From NCBI GenBank assembly GCA_036502625.1, contig DASXYG010000076.1, positions 1 to 35,595 of the forward strand: a DNA stretch of 35,595 nucleotides, read 5' to 3'. Made by a program: the position numbers and the translations under genes. This DNA comes from DASXYG01 sp036502625 (GTDB taxonomy: Bacteria > Actinomycetota > Actinomycetes > Streptosporangiales > Streptosporangiaceae). Positions 1-7,843 of the stretch are shown piece by piece. How positions within the stretch are numbered: the first letter of the stretch is position 1; every line of letters starts with the position of its first letter. Under the pieces are notes generated by a model. The model searched no databases, was not told where the DNA came from, and worked only from the letters and a program-made list of their open reading frames with translations.

Positions 1-39
1 TCTCGCCCATCGTCGCTCCCAGGTCGTACGCGGTACCTC

Positions 40-114
40 TTTTGTGAGCACCGCTCTGCATGAGGACCACTCTGCCACGCACGCCGCCACCTGTCCAGAG
101 CAGTGCTCACAAAA
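40..114. repeat. Long imperfect inverted repeat upstream of the Clp gene
   Basis: Two 19-base arms (40-58 and 96-114) are reverse complements with one mismatch (C52 against A102) and are separated by 37 bases. The outer 12 bases of each arm, ttttgtgagcac and gtgctcacaaaa, match perfectly. The structure lies 115 bases before the Clp start. It could be a pair of regulator half-sites, a DNA or RNA hairpin, or the terminator of a gene to the left. It is not the HspR (HAIR) box, CTTGAGT-N7-ACTCAAG. The rest of positions 1-229 shows no gene I can support. Confidence 0.5.
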
Positions 115-229
115 ATGACGTACGCGCACTTTCCGCGGGCGCCGCCGTGCGCTGCGGCGTTTGTCGCGTACGGGCACGGGCACGACCACCGTGTTCACAC
201 CTGAACGCGGCCACACCCGGGGGGGAATC

Positions 230-2821
230 ATGGCCGATACGTTCGGGTCGTCGTATTTCGGCGGCGACCCCTTCCGAGATTTCGAGCAATTGGCCGGACG
301 GGTGTTCGGCAGAGGCGACGCCTGGCCGCCGTCCCGCCCCGGTGTGCAGCGCGTGGACATCGGCCGCCTGCTGAGCGAGACGGGCCGCGAGCTGCTGACC
401 ACCGCGCTGGCCGACGCCGGCGAACGCGGCGCCGCCGACCTGGACGCGATGGACCTCCTCAACGCCGCCACCACGACGGAGCCCGCCCGTACACTGCTGA
501 ACCGATCGGGAGCCGACGCCGACGCCCTGCGCGACGCCGTCGCCGTACGGCTTGACCAGGAGGGCCCCGGCGGCGACCCGCCCACGACGCTGTCCCCCAC
601 GGCGAAACGCGCGCTGCTCGACTCCCACCGCATCTCCCGCGCGCTCGGCTCGTCCTACATCGGGCCCGAGCACATCCTGCTCGCGCTGGCCGCCAACCCC
701 GACTCCCCGGCCGCGCGGCTGCTCGCGGAATACGGCCTGTCGGCCAACGAGCTGCAGGAGACGCTCGTCGAGCACCCCGAGCGCGTGGCGCAGGGCGCCT
801 CCGGGAAGCCCGGCGCGGCGGGCGGCAGCGACACGCCCACGCTGGACGAGTACGGCCGCGACCTCACGGAGCTGGCCCGCGACGGCGAGATCGACCCGGT
901 GGTCGGCCGCGAGGACGAGATCGAGCAGGCCATCGAGGTGCTGTCCCGCCGTACGAAGAACAACCCGTGCCTGATCGGCGACCCCGGCGTCGGCAAGACC
1001 GCCATCGTCGAGGGCATCGCCCAGCGGATCGTCAACGGCCAGGTGCCGGAGACGCTGAAGGGCAAGCGGGTCGTGGCGCTGGACCTGACCGGCATGGTCG
1101 CCGGGTCGAAGTACCGCGGCGAGTTCGAGGAGCGGATCAAGAAGGTCATCGACGAGATCCGCGCGCACTCCGACGAGCTGATCGTGTTCATCGACGAGGT
1201 GCACACCCTGGTCGGCGCTGGTTCGGCCGAGGGCGGCATGGACGCCGCGAACATCATGAAGCCGGCGCTGGCCCGCGGCGAGCTGCACGTCATCGCGGCG
1301 ACCACGATCGACGAGTACCGCAAGAACATCGAGACCGACGGCGCGCTGGAGCGCCGCTTCCAGCCGGTCATGGTCCCCGAGCCCAGCGTCGAGGACACCG
1401 TCGCCATCCTGATCGGCCTGCGCGACCCGTACGAGGCGCACCACCAGGTGAAGATCACCGACGACGCGGTGGACGCGGCGGCGCGCATGTCCGACCGCTA
1501 CGTCTCCGACCGCTGCCTGCCGGACAAGGCCATCGACCTGATGGACCAGGCGTCGGCCCGCGTACGGCTGCGCGCGCAGTCGCCGGACGACGACATCCGC
1601 GAGCTGGAGGAGCGCCTCGACCGGCTGCACCGCGACAAGGACCAGGCGGTCGCCAGCGAGGACTACGACCGGGCCAAGGTGCTGGCCGCGGAGATCGACG
1701 AGCTGCGCCCGGAGCTGGACAACGCCAGGCACGGCCACGACGACGTGCCCGCGGTGACGGAGATCGACATCGCCGAGGTGGTGTCCCGGCGTACGGGCAT
1801 CCCGGTCGCGCGGCTCACCGAGGAGGAGCGGGAGAAGCTGCTGCGCATGGAGGAGCACCTGCATGAGCGGGTGATCGGCCAGGACGAGGCGGTCACCGCG
1901 GTCGCCGAGGCGGTGCGCCAGGCGCGCGCCGGGCTGTCCGACCCGGACCGGCCCATCGGCAGCTTCCTGTTCCTCGGCCCCACCGGCGTCGGCAAGACCG
2001 AGCTGGCGAAGGCCCTGGCCGCGGCGCTGTTCGGCGGCGAGGACCACATGGTCCGCATCGACATGAGCGAGTACCAGGAGAAGCACACCGTCGCGCGGCT
2101 GATCGGCGCGCCGCCCGGCTACGTCGGCTACGACGAGGCCGGGCAGCTCACCGAGGCCGTACGGCGGCGCCCGCACGCGCTCGTGCTGTTCGACGAGATC
2201 GAGAAGGCGCACGCGGACGTCATGAACGTGCTGCTCCAGCTCCTCGACGACGGGCGGCTCACCGACGGCCACGGCCGTACGGTCGACTTCTCCAACACCG
2301 TCGTGATCATGACGAGCAACATCGGCGCGCAGCTCATCCTCAGCGGCGGCGACGACGTGGACGACCAGCTCATGGAGATGGTCCAGGCGACGCTGCGGCC
2401 CGAGCTGCTCAACCGCATCGACGAGACCGTGATCTTCCGCCGCCTGGAGCGCGCGCAGCTCCGCCAGATCGTCGAGCTGATGCTGGACGAGACCCGGGCG
2501 CGGCTGCGCGGCCAGGGCATGTCGCTGGACGTCACGACCGCGGCGGAGGACCACCTCGCCGAGGTCGGCTACCAGCCGCAGTACGGCGCGCGGCCGCTGC
2601 GCCGCACGATCACGCGCGAGGTCGACAGGCCGCTGTCGAAGATGGTGCTCGGCGGGGAGATCACGCCGGGCGACACGGCGTACGTCGACGCGGCGGACGG
2701 CGCGCTCGCCATCGGCGTCCGCAAGGGCGCGCAGGCGGGCACGGACGTCCCCGCGCAGCACACGTCCAGAGAGGACGACGCCGCCGAGGCGGCCTCAACC
2801 CCGGGGGGTTCCCATGCTTGA
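230..2821 (+). CDS. Clp/Hsp100 AAA+ ATPase, ClpC-like length without an evident ClpP-docking loop
   Basis: 863-residue double-ring AAA+ unfoldase/disaggregase, cytoplasmic. The N-domain repeats cover roughly residues 40-185. The first ATPase has Walker A GDPGVGKT (250-257), Walker B VFIDE (319-323) and pore loop KYRG near 294-297. A short middle region (about 445-505) contains a UVR-like helix. The second ATPase has GPTGVGKT (583-590), GYVGY pore loop (630-634) and sensor region MTSN. The middle region is about 60 residues, as in ClpC, rather than the long coiled coil of ClpB. However, the stretch after SNIGA (about 697-715) contains no IGF/VGF/LGF tripeptide, which ClpP partners carry there. 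It may therefore act without ClpP. ATG at 230 is chosen because the family N-terminus starts soon after it and a G-rich ribosome site (ggggggaa) precedes it. Its last 8 bases overlap the next gene. Confidence 0.93.
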   Translation: MADTFGSSYFGGDPFRDFEQLAGRVFGRGDAWPPSRPGVQRVDIGRLLSETGRELLTTALADAGERGAADLDAMDLLNAATTTEPARTLLNRSGADADALRDAVAVRLDQEGPGGDPPTTLSPTAKRALLDSHRISRALGSSYIGPEHILLALAANPDSPAARLLAEYGLSANELQETLVEHPERVAQGASGKPGAAGGSDTPTLDEYGRDLTELARDGEIDPVVGREDEIEQAIEVLSRRTKNNPCLIGDPGVGKTAIVEGIAQRIVNGQVPETLKGKRVVALDLTGMVAGSKYRGEFEERIKKVIDEIRAHSDELIVFIDEVHTLVGAGSAEGGMDAANIMKPALARGELHVIAATTIDEYRKNIETDGALERRFQPVMVPEPSVEDTVAILIGLRDPYEAHHQVKITDDAVDAAARMSDRYVSDRCLPDKAIDLMDQASARVRLRAQSPDDDIRELEERLDRLHRDKDQAVASEDYDRAKVLAAEIDELRPELDNARHGHDDVPAVTEIDIAEVVSRRTGIPVARLTEEEREKLLRMEEHLHERVIGQDEAVTAVAEAVRQARAGLSDPDRPIGSFLFLGPTGVGKTELAKALAAALFGGEDHMVRIDMSEYQEKHTVARLIGAPPGYVGYDEAGQLTEAVRRRPHALVLFDEIEKAHADVMNVLLQLLDDGRLTDGHGRTVDFSNTVVIMTSNIGAQLILSGGDDVDDQLMEMVQATLRPELLNRIDETVIFRRLERAQLRQIVELMLDETRARLRGQGMSLDVTTAAEDHLAEVGYQPQYGARPLRRTITREVDRPLSKMVLGGEITPGDTAYVDAADGALAIGVRKGAQAGTDVPAQHTSREDDAAEAASTPGGSHA

Positions 2822-3410
2822 CCGATTGACGCAGAACTGGTGGATGCTGGCGGTCCGCGGCGCGGTCGCCATCATCTTCGGCATCCTCGCCTGGGTCTGG
2901 CCGGGCATCACGCTGTTCGTGCTGGTCGTCCTCTTCGGTGCGTACTCGCTCGTCGACGGCGTCGTCGCGATCGCCGGCGCGATCCGCGGCGTGCCGGGCA
3001 CGTCACGCGGGTGGATGGCCTTCACCGGCGTCTGCGGGGTGCTGGTCGGCCTCATCGCGCTCTTCTGGCCGGGCGTCACATCGCTGGTGATGCTGATGCT
3101 GATCGCGGCGTGGGCCGTGGTCACCGGCGTCTTCGAGATCATCGCGGCGATCAGCATGCGCAAGGAGGTCTCCGGCACCGGCTGGGAGGTCTTCAGCGGC
3201 GTCGTCTCGGTGCTGTTCGGCGTCGTGCTGTTCGCCTGGCCGGCGACCGGCGTGCTGACGCTGGTCTGGCTGGTCGGCCTGTTCTCGGTGCTCTTCGGCA
3301 TCGTGTCGCTGGTCGCGGCGTTCCGGCTCCGCAAGATCGGCCACGAGGACGAGCAGCACGTCGAGGACACGCCGGGCACCCCGGGCACGCCCGGCCCGGC
3401 GACCGTCTGA
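2814..3410 (+). CDS. HdeD/DUF308-family membrane protein
   Basis: 198-residue polytopic inner-membrane protein with about six hydrophobic segments. It shows the repeated family pattern RGxxAIxFGxxAWxWPGxT..L, seen at the N-terminus (MLAVRGAVAIIFGILAW), again in the middle (TGVCGVLVGLIALFWPG) and a third time near 130-155. E. coli HdeD is tied to acid resistance, but the biochemical role of the family is unknown. The ATG lies 8 bases inside the Clp reading frame with GGGGGG just before it, so translation is probably coupled. A stress role shared with the ATPase is inferred from that coupling. The C-terminus is charged, then rich in Thr, Pro and Gly, and probably cytoplasmic. Confidence 0.88.
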   Translation: MLDRLTQNWWMLAVRGAVAIIFGILAWVWPGITLFVLVVLFGAYSLVDGVVAIAGAIRGVPGTSRGWMAFTGVCGVLVGLIALFWPGVTSLVMLMLIAAWAVVTGVFEIIAAISMRKEVSGTGWEVFSGVVSVLFGVVLFAWPATGVLTLVWLVGLFSVLFGIVSLVAAFRLRKIGHEDEQHVEDTPGTPGTPGPATV

Positions 3411-3418
3411 TCCGTACG

Positions 3419-3465
3419 CACGAAACGGGGCCCGCCGCGCGGAATGCGGCGGGCCCCGTTTCGTG
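3419..3465. terminator. Bidirectional intrinsic terminator
   Basis: A perfect 20-bp stem (arms 3419-3438 and 3446-3465) with a 7-base loop (3439-3445) sits between two convergent genes. The stem is flanked on each side by a short A/T tract inside the arm (gaaac and gtttc), so it can end transcription from both directions. No long U-run follows, as is usual in high-GC actinomycetes. Confidence 0.88.
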
Positions 3466-3471
3466 TCCGCG

Positions 3472-4821
3472 CTACCCGGCGGCCTTGGTGTAGGAGCTCA
3501 GGAACAGCGCCTCCGTCAGCGCCTGGTGCTCGATCTCCGACGGGTCGACGCTCTCGTTGGGCGCGTGGATGAGGCACTTCGGCTCCTCCACGCCCATCAG
3601 GATGATCTCCGCGTCCGGGTACGCCTGCGCGAACACGTTGCACAGCGGGATCGACCCGCCCTGCCCCTCGGTGACCGGCGCCGTGCCGTACGCCTCCTTC
3701 ATCGCGCGCGTCATCGTGGCGTACGCGGGCCCGTCGGTGCGCGCGCGGAACGGCTCGCCCATCTGCTCGCGCTCCACGGCGACCCGCGCGTTCCACGGCG
3801 CGGCGGCCGTGAGGTGGGCGGTCAGCTTGGCGAGCGCGTCGTCGGCGCCGATGCCCGGCGGGATGCGCAGGTTGAGACGGGCGCGTACGGACGGCTGGAT
3901 GGCCGCCGACGAGCCGACCACCGGCGGGCAGTCGATGCCGAGGATGGTCACCGCGGGCCGCGCCCACAAGGTGTCGGCCACCGAGCCGCGGCCGAGCAGG
4001 TCCACGCCGTCGAGGACGGTCGCGTCGGAGCGGAACCGGTCCGCCGGATAGTCGACGCCGGGCCACGTCTGGCCGTCCGGCAGCCCGGTGACCGTGGTGT
4101 CGCCATCGGCGTCGCGCAGCGTGTCGAGCATGCGCACGAGCGCGGCCAGGGCGTCCGGCGCGGGCCCGCCGAACATGCCGGAGTGCACGACGCTGGACAG
4201 GGTGTCCACGCTCACCACCACGTTGACGTTGCCGCGCAGCGACGTCGTGAACGTGGGCAGGCCGACCGCGGCGTTGCCGGTGTCGCACATGAGGATCGCG
4301 TCCGCGCGCAGCAGGTCGGTGTTCTGCGGCACGAACGCCTCGAGCCCGCCGGTGCCCTGCTCCTCCGAGCCCTCGGCGACCAGCTTGACGCCGACGCGTA
4401 CGTCGTCGCCGAGCGCGCGCAGCGCCAGCAGGTGCGCGAGGACGTTGCCCTTGCAGTCGGCGGCGCCGCGGCCGTACCAGCGGCCGCCGCGCTCGGTCAG
4501 CGTGAACGGCGGTGTCGTCCACTGGTCCTCGCCCAGCGGCGGCTGCACGTCGTAGTGGCAGTACAGCAGGACGGTCGGGGCGCCGGGCGGCGCCGGCCGC
4601 TCCCCGATGACGGCCGCGCTGCCGTCCGGCGTGGGGTGCAGCGCGACGCCGGACAGGCCCGCGGCGGTGAACTTCGCCGCGACCCACTCGGCGGCCTTCC
4701 GGCACTCCTCCGGCGGGAACTGCCGCGGGTCGGCGACCGACGTGATCGCGACGAACTCGGCCAGTTCGTCGTGGGCGTCCGGCATCATGGCGCGGACCTT
4801 GGCGCGGAGCGCGTCGTTCAT
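3472..4821 (-). CDS. M20 family metallopeptidase (dipeptidase-like)
   Basis: 449-residue cytoplasmic zinc hydrolase of the M20 (CPG2/DapE/carnosinase) superfamily. Metal and catalytic motifs are in order: HYD at 89-91, D122 in GRGAADCKGN, the acidic pair E153-E154 in EGSEEQGT, D180 in CDTG, and H419 in LIHAPNES. The HxD, D, EE, D, H spacing and the dimerisation insert fit a dipeptidase or amino-acyl hydrolase; the exact substrate is open. The ATG at 4821 overlaps the stop of the upstream small membrane protein (ATGA), and GAGGA precedes it. This makes it the last gene of an operon whose first gene is an amino-acid exchanger, which suggests intracellular cleavage of an imported peptide or amide. 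Confidence 0.92.
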   Translation of the reverse strand: MNDALRAKVRAMMPDAHDELAEFVAITSVADPRQFPPEECRKAAEWVAAKFTAAGLSGVALHPTPDGSAAVIGERPAPPGAPTVLLYCHYDVQPPLGEDQWTTPPFTLTERGGRWYGRGAADCKGNVLAHLLALRALGDDVRVGVKLVAEGSEEQGTGGLEAFVPQNTDLLRADAILMCDTGNAAVGLPTFTTSLRGNVNVVVSVDTLSSVVHSGMFGGPAPDALAALVRMLDTLRDADGDTTVTGLPDGQTWPGVDYPADRFRSDATVLDGVDLLGRGSVADTLWARPAVTILGIDCPPVVGSSAAIQPSVRARLNLRIPPGIGADDALAKLTAHLTAAAPWNARVAVEREQMGEPFRARTDGPAYATMTRAMKEAYGTAPVTEGQGGSIPLCNVFAQAYPDAEIILMGVEEPKCLIHAPNESVDPSEIEHQALTEALFLSSYTKAAG

Positions 4822-5297
4822 GGCGAGTCCTCGAGTTTCAGATCCTTCACCTGCTGGTTGAAGGACGGCAGCTTGTCCGGGCAGTACGTGGCGAGCACCT
4901 GGCGCTCGCCCGTGACGAGATCCTTCGCGGCGATGATCGGACGGTTGCCCGGCCCGGTGGCGCCGCTGGTCAGGCCGCCGTTCGTGCGCGCGTCGACGAG
5001 CGCCTTGGCGGGATCGTCGCAGGCGGCGCCGCCGTCGGTGCCGAACGTCTGGGCCAGCACGCTCGTCTCGGGCACGGGCAGCCCGGCGGCGCGCAGCCGT
5101 CCGGACAGCTTGTCGGCCTTGCGCTGCGCGGCGAGGTCGTTGCGGGTGGACGTGTAGCCCATCAGCGCCAGGACGAGCAGCACGACCAGGACGACGATCA
5201 CGCCGACGTAGATCGCGCGACGATGGCGCGCGGGTGCGCCGGGATGCGGGTCGCGCGGGTCGGCCGGGGCCTCGGGCGCGCTCGGAGCGGTGGTCAT
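4818..5297 (-). CDS. Small membrane-anchored protein of unknown function
   Basis: 159 residues that I do not recognise. A Pro/Ala/Asp-rich cytoplasmic N-terminus (1-27) is followed by one strong membrane helix (about 29-48). A roughly 110-residue outer domain follows, with exactly two cysteines (C93 and C139) that could form a disulfide. It begins 9 bases after the permease stop with a GGAGGC ribosome site, and its stop overlaps the peptidase start by ATGA. Its place between an exchanger and a peptidase suggests an accessory role in the same process, such as partner of the transporter or substrate recognition outside the cell. That is inference from position only. Confidence 0.85.
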   Translation of the reverse strand: MTTAPSAPEAPADPRDPHPGAPARHRRAIYVGVIVVLVVLLVLALMGYTSTRNDLAAQRKADKLSGRLRAAGLPVPETSVLAQTFGTDGGAACDDPAKALVDARTNGGLTSGATGPGNRPIIAAKDLVTGERQVLATYCPDKLPSFNQQVKDLKLEDSP

Positions 5298-5306
5298 CGT
5301 GCCTCC

Positions 5307-6851
5307 TCACGCCACCGGGGCGTCCGGGTCGGCGAGCTTCCAGGACGGCTTGCGCAGCCGGTAGAACAGGAACGGGATGAGCAGCCCGACCACGCCGACG
5401 CCCACCACGATGATGGCGACGTACGCGAGCGGGTTGCCGTTGCCGAACTGCGACGGCGGCACGAACCCGATCGCGAACGCCGCGACCGAGGCGACCAGGC
5501 CGACGCTGGACAGCAGCACCAGCGCGGGCGCGCGGTAGCCGCGCGGATGGTCCGGCTGGTTGCGGCGCAGCCGGATCGCCGTGACGAACATCAGCCCGTA
5601 CATGATCAGGTACACCTGCGTGGTGATCGCCGAGAGCATCCAGTACGCGCTGGACACGTCCGGGATGAACGCGTACAGCAGCGCGATCAGCGTGGTGAAC
5701 ACGCCCTGCGCGACCAGGATGTTCTGCTGCACGCCGTGCTTGTTCAGCTTCGTCAGCACCGGCGGCAGGTAGCCGTCCTTGCGGCCGATGAGCAGCAGGC
5801 CCTTGGACGGCCCGGCCAGCCAGGTCAGCATGCCGCCGAGCGCGGCGGCGATCAGCATGATGCCGAGTACCGGGGTCAGGAAGTGGATGCCGAAGTGGCC
5901 GAAGAAGCCGTCGAAGGCCTGCATCACGCCGGCCGTCAGGCTCAGGCTGCTCGCCGGGACGACCCACGAGATGACCAGCGACGGCACGATGAAGATCAGC
6001 AGGACGAGGCTGGACGCGACCAGCATCGCGCGCGGGAACTGCTTGCCGGGATCGCGCAGCGACGACACGTGGACGGCGTTCATCTCCATGCCCGCGTAGC
6101 TGAGGAAGTTGTTCACGATCAGCACGAGGCTGGCCAGTCCCGTCCAGGCGGGCAGCAGGTGCGCGGCGTTCATGGGCGCGGCGGGCGGGTTGCCCTGGCC
6201 GAGGAACAGCATGCCGAGCACGACCAGCAGCACGCCGGGGACCAGCGTGCCCACGATCAGGCCGCCGCTGGACAGGCCCGCGACGGTCTTGGTGCCGCGC
6301 GACGACATCCACACGCCGGCCCAGTAGACGACGATGATCACGATGGCGATGTACGTGCCGTTGTTGGCCAGCCGCGGGTCGATGACGTACGCGAACGTGC
6401 TGGCGACGTAGCCGAGCAGGCTCGGGTAGTAGAAGATCGTCATCGCGAACTGGCACCACACGGCGAGGAAGCCGAGCGGCGCCGACATGCCCGCGCTGAC
6501 CCACCGGTAGACGCCGCCGTTCCAGCCGGACGCCAGCTCCGCGGAGACCAGCGACGTCGGCAGCAGGAACAGGATCGCCGGCACGAGGTAGAGGAACACG
6601 CAGGCCAGGCCGTACACCGCCATGGTCGGCGCGGCCCGCAGGCTGGCGACCGAGCTGGTCGTCATCAGCGCGAGCGTGACCCAGGAGATGTACGCGGTGG
6701 CCTTGCCCGCCGCCGGCCGCGCGGCCGCGGCGCCGCCGGACGGGGCGGCGGGCGCGCCGCCGGGCGGCGCCTTCGCGCCCGGCTGCTTGGGCACCTCGCC
6801 GTGCGCGGCCGCCCCCGAGGACGGTTTCTCCGGACTGCCAAGCGAACTCAT
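5307..6851 (-). CDS. APC-superfamily amino-acid permease, GadC-like exchanger type
   Basis: 514-residue inner-membrane transporter with about twelve hydrophobic segments from residue 55 onward and a 50-residue Ala/Pro/Gly-rich soluble N-terminus. Features resembling the glutamate/GABA exchanger branch of the APC superfamily are the early ELASGWNGGVYRWV stretch, NNFLSYAGMEMNAVHVSSLRDP in the sixth to seventh segment, AGPSKGLLLIGRKDGYLPP, and a late LRRNQPDHPRGYRAP loop. The substrate cannot be read by eye. ATG at 6851 has GGGGGAA seven bases upstream, and the preceding in-frame sequence is not membrane-like. It is first in an operon with the small membrane protein and the M20 peptidase. In GadC the C-terminal tail acts as a pH plug; here the C-terminus is short. 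Confidence 0.9.
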   Translation of the reverse strand: MSSLGSPEKPSSGAAAHGEVPKQPGAKAPPGGAPAAPSGGAAAARPAAGKATAYISWVTLALMTTSSVASLRAAPTMAVYGLACVFLYLVPAILFLLPTSLVSAELASGWNGGVYRWVSAGMSAPLGFLAVWCQFAMTIFYYPSLLGYVASTFAYVIDPRLANNGTYIAIVIIVVYWAGVWMSSRGTKTVAGLSSGGLIVGTLVPGVLLVVLGMLFLGQGNPPAAPMNAAHLLPAWTGLASLVLIVNNFLSYAGMEMNAVHVSSLRDPGKQFPRAMLVASSLVLLIFIVPSLVISWVVPASSLSLTAGVMQAFDGFFGHFGIHFLTPVLGIMLIAAALGGMLTWLAGPSKGLLLIGRKDGYLPPVLTKLNKHGVQQNILVAQGVFTTLIALLYAFIPDVSSAYWMLSAITTQVYLIMYGLMFVTAIRLRRNQPDHPRGYRAPALVLLSSVGLVASVAAFAIGFVPPSQFGNGNPLAYVAIIVVGVGVVGLLIPFLFYRLRKPSWKLADPDAPVA

Positions 6852-6949
6852 CGATTCCCCCGATCGCTGACCTGAGTGGCTTCTTCCCAAGTCACAATCC
6901 GGAGAACCGCGATCACCCAGCGTGTCGGACGGGGGTGGCGCGGCCGGTC

Positions 6950-7669
6950 CTACCAGCCCAGGCGGCCGATCTCCTCGCCCGCCTCCTTGACGTCCTTGGC
7001 GGTGTCGACGCCGCGCCAGTAACCGGCGATCTTGTAGGCGAACAGCCTCTTGTCGACGGCGAGCTGCGGGAACGTGGTGTCCTCGTGGTCGCCGCGCACC
7101 GGGAGGATGTCGACGACGTCCGGCTCGAAGGCGTAGACGCCGCCGTTGATCCAGTACGGCAGCTTCGGCGACTGCACGAACCCGGCGATGCGGTCGGCGT
7201 CGTCCAGGGTGGCGATGCCCCAGGTCGTGCGGTACTGCGCGAGCGCGATGGTGGCCATCGCGTCGCCGCCGGTGTGCCGGTCGATCATGTCGGTGAGCGG
7301 GAACCGGCACAGGACGTCGCCGTTGAGCGCCAGCCAGCGCTCGTCCGGGTGCGGCAGGCGCCCGGCGGCGAACCGCAGCGCGCCGCCGCGGCCCAGCGGT
7401 TCGTCCTCGACGGCGACCTCGGTGGTCAGCGGGAACGTGTGCGCGGCGAGGTGCTTGTCGAGGACGTCCGCGAGGTAGCCGCAGGACACCACGACGTGCT
7501 CGCAGCCCTGCTCCCCCAGCCATTCGAGCTGCCAGTCGATGATGGGCCGCCCGGCGACCGGCACCATGGCCTTGGGCCGGTCGTCGGTGTACGGCCGCAG
7601 CCGCGTCGCGCTGCCCCCCGCCAGGATGACCGCCTGCCTGATCTGCCCGTGCGCACCTGAAATCGCCAT
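6950..7669 (-). CDS. Sugar-phosphate nucleotidyltransferase (GT-A fold)
   Basis: 239-residue cytoplasmic enzyme that joins a sugar-1-phosphate to a nucleoside triphosphate. The signature LAGGSATRLRPYTDDRPKAMVP (about 16-37) binds the nucleotide. LNGD near residue 118 supplies the metal aspartate, and NGGVYAFEPDVV and GYWRGVDTAKD are typical of the RmlA/GlmU-N/GMP branch. It is short and lacks a C-terminal hexapeptide helix, so the product is likely a simple NDP-hexose. ATG at 7669 fits the fold's start. No clear Shine-Dalgarno is present; a TACCGT element ends six bases before the ATG, which suggests a leaderless transcript. It stands alone, with no glycan genes nearby. Confidence 0.9.
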   Translation of the reverse strand: MAISGAHGQIRQAVILAGGSATRLRPYTDDRPKAMVPVAGRPIIDWQLEWLGEQGCEHVVVSCGYLADVLDKHLAAHTFPLTTEVAVEDEPLGRGGALRFAAGRLPHPDERWLALNGDVLCRFPLTDMIDRHTGGDAMATIALAQYRTTWGIATLDDADRIAGFVQSPKLPYWINGGVYAFEPDVVDILPVRGDHEDTTFPQLAVDKRLFAYKIAGYWRGVDTAKDVKEAGEEIGRLGW

Positions 7670-7761
7670 GCCGGTACGGTAGCGGCTCCGCGCGCCCCCC
7701 GAACACGCTCCGTCGCCGATCATGCGGATGCCCGCCATGGGGTGTGCGGCGTCCCGCATCA

Positions 7762-7786
7762 GGGGCGGGGGCCAAGCCCCCATCCC
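7762..7786 (-). terminator. Probable terminator downstream of the LLM oxidoreductase gene
   Basis: A six-bp GC stem (gggggc 7767-7772, gccccc 7776-7781) with a three-base loop extends outward by several more pairs after one mismatch (ggggc side 7762-7766). It lies in the 174-base gap after the LLM gene and before the next minus-strand gene. The rest of the gap holds nothing else I can support. Confidence 0.45.
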
Positions 7787-7843
7787 CCGCACCACCTCGG
7801 TCGCGGGCTCCGCGCCGCCGCCGAGCCTGGGGACGCTGAGACC

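Noticed and set aside
60..374. 104-codon frame at the left edge
   Set aside because: It runs into the Clp gene in another frame, lacks a ribosome site and has no family-like sequence.
107..2761. 884-codon open frame antisense to the Clp gene
   Set aside because: Shadow of the Clp coding frame with the same skewed composition and no recognisable motif.
3463..5157. 564-codon plus-strand frame opposite the M20 peptidase
   Set aside because: Antisense shadow; the minus strand has intact M20 metal ligands and good ribosome sites.
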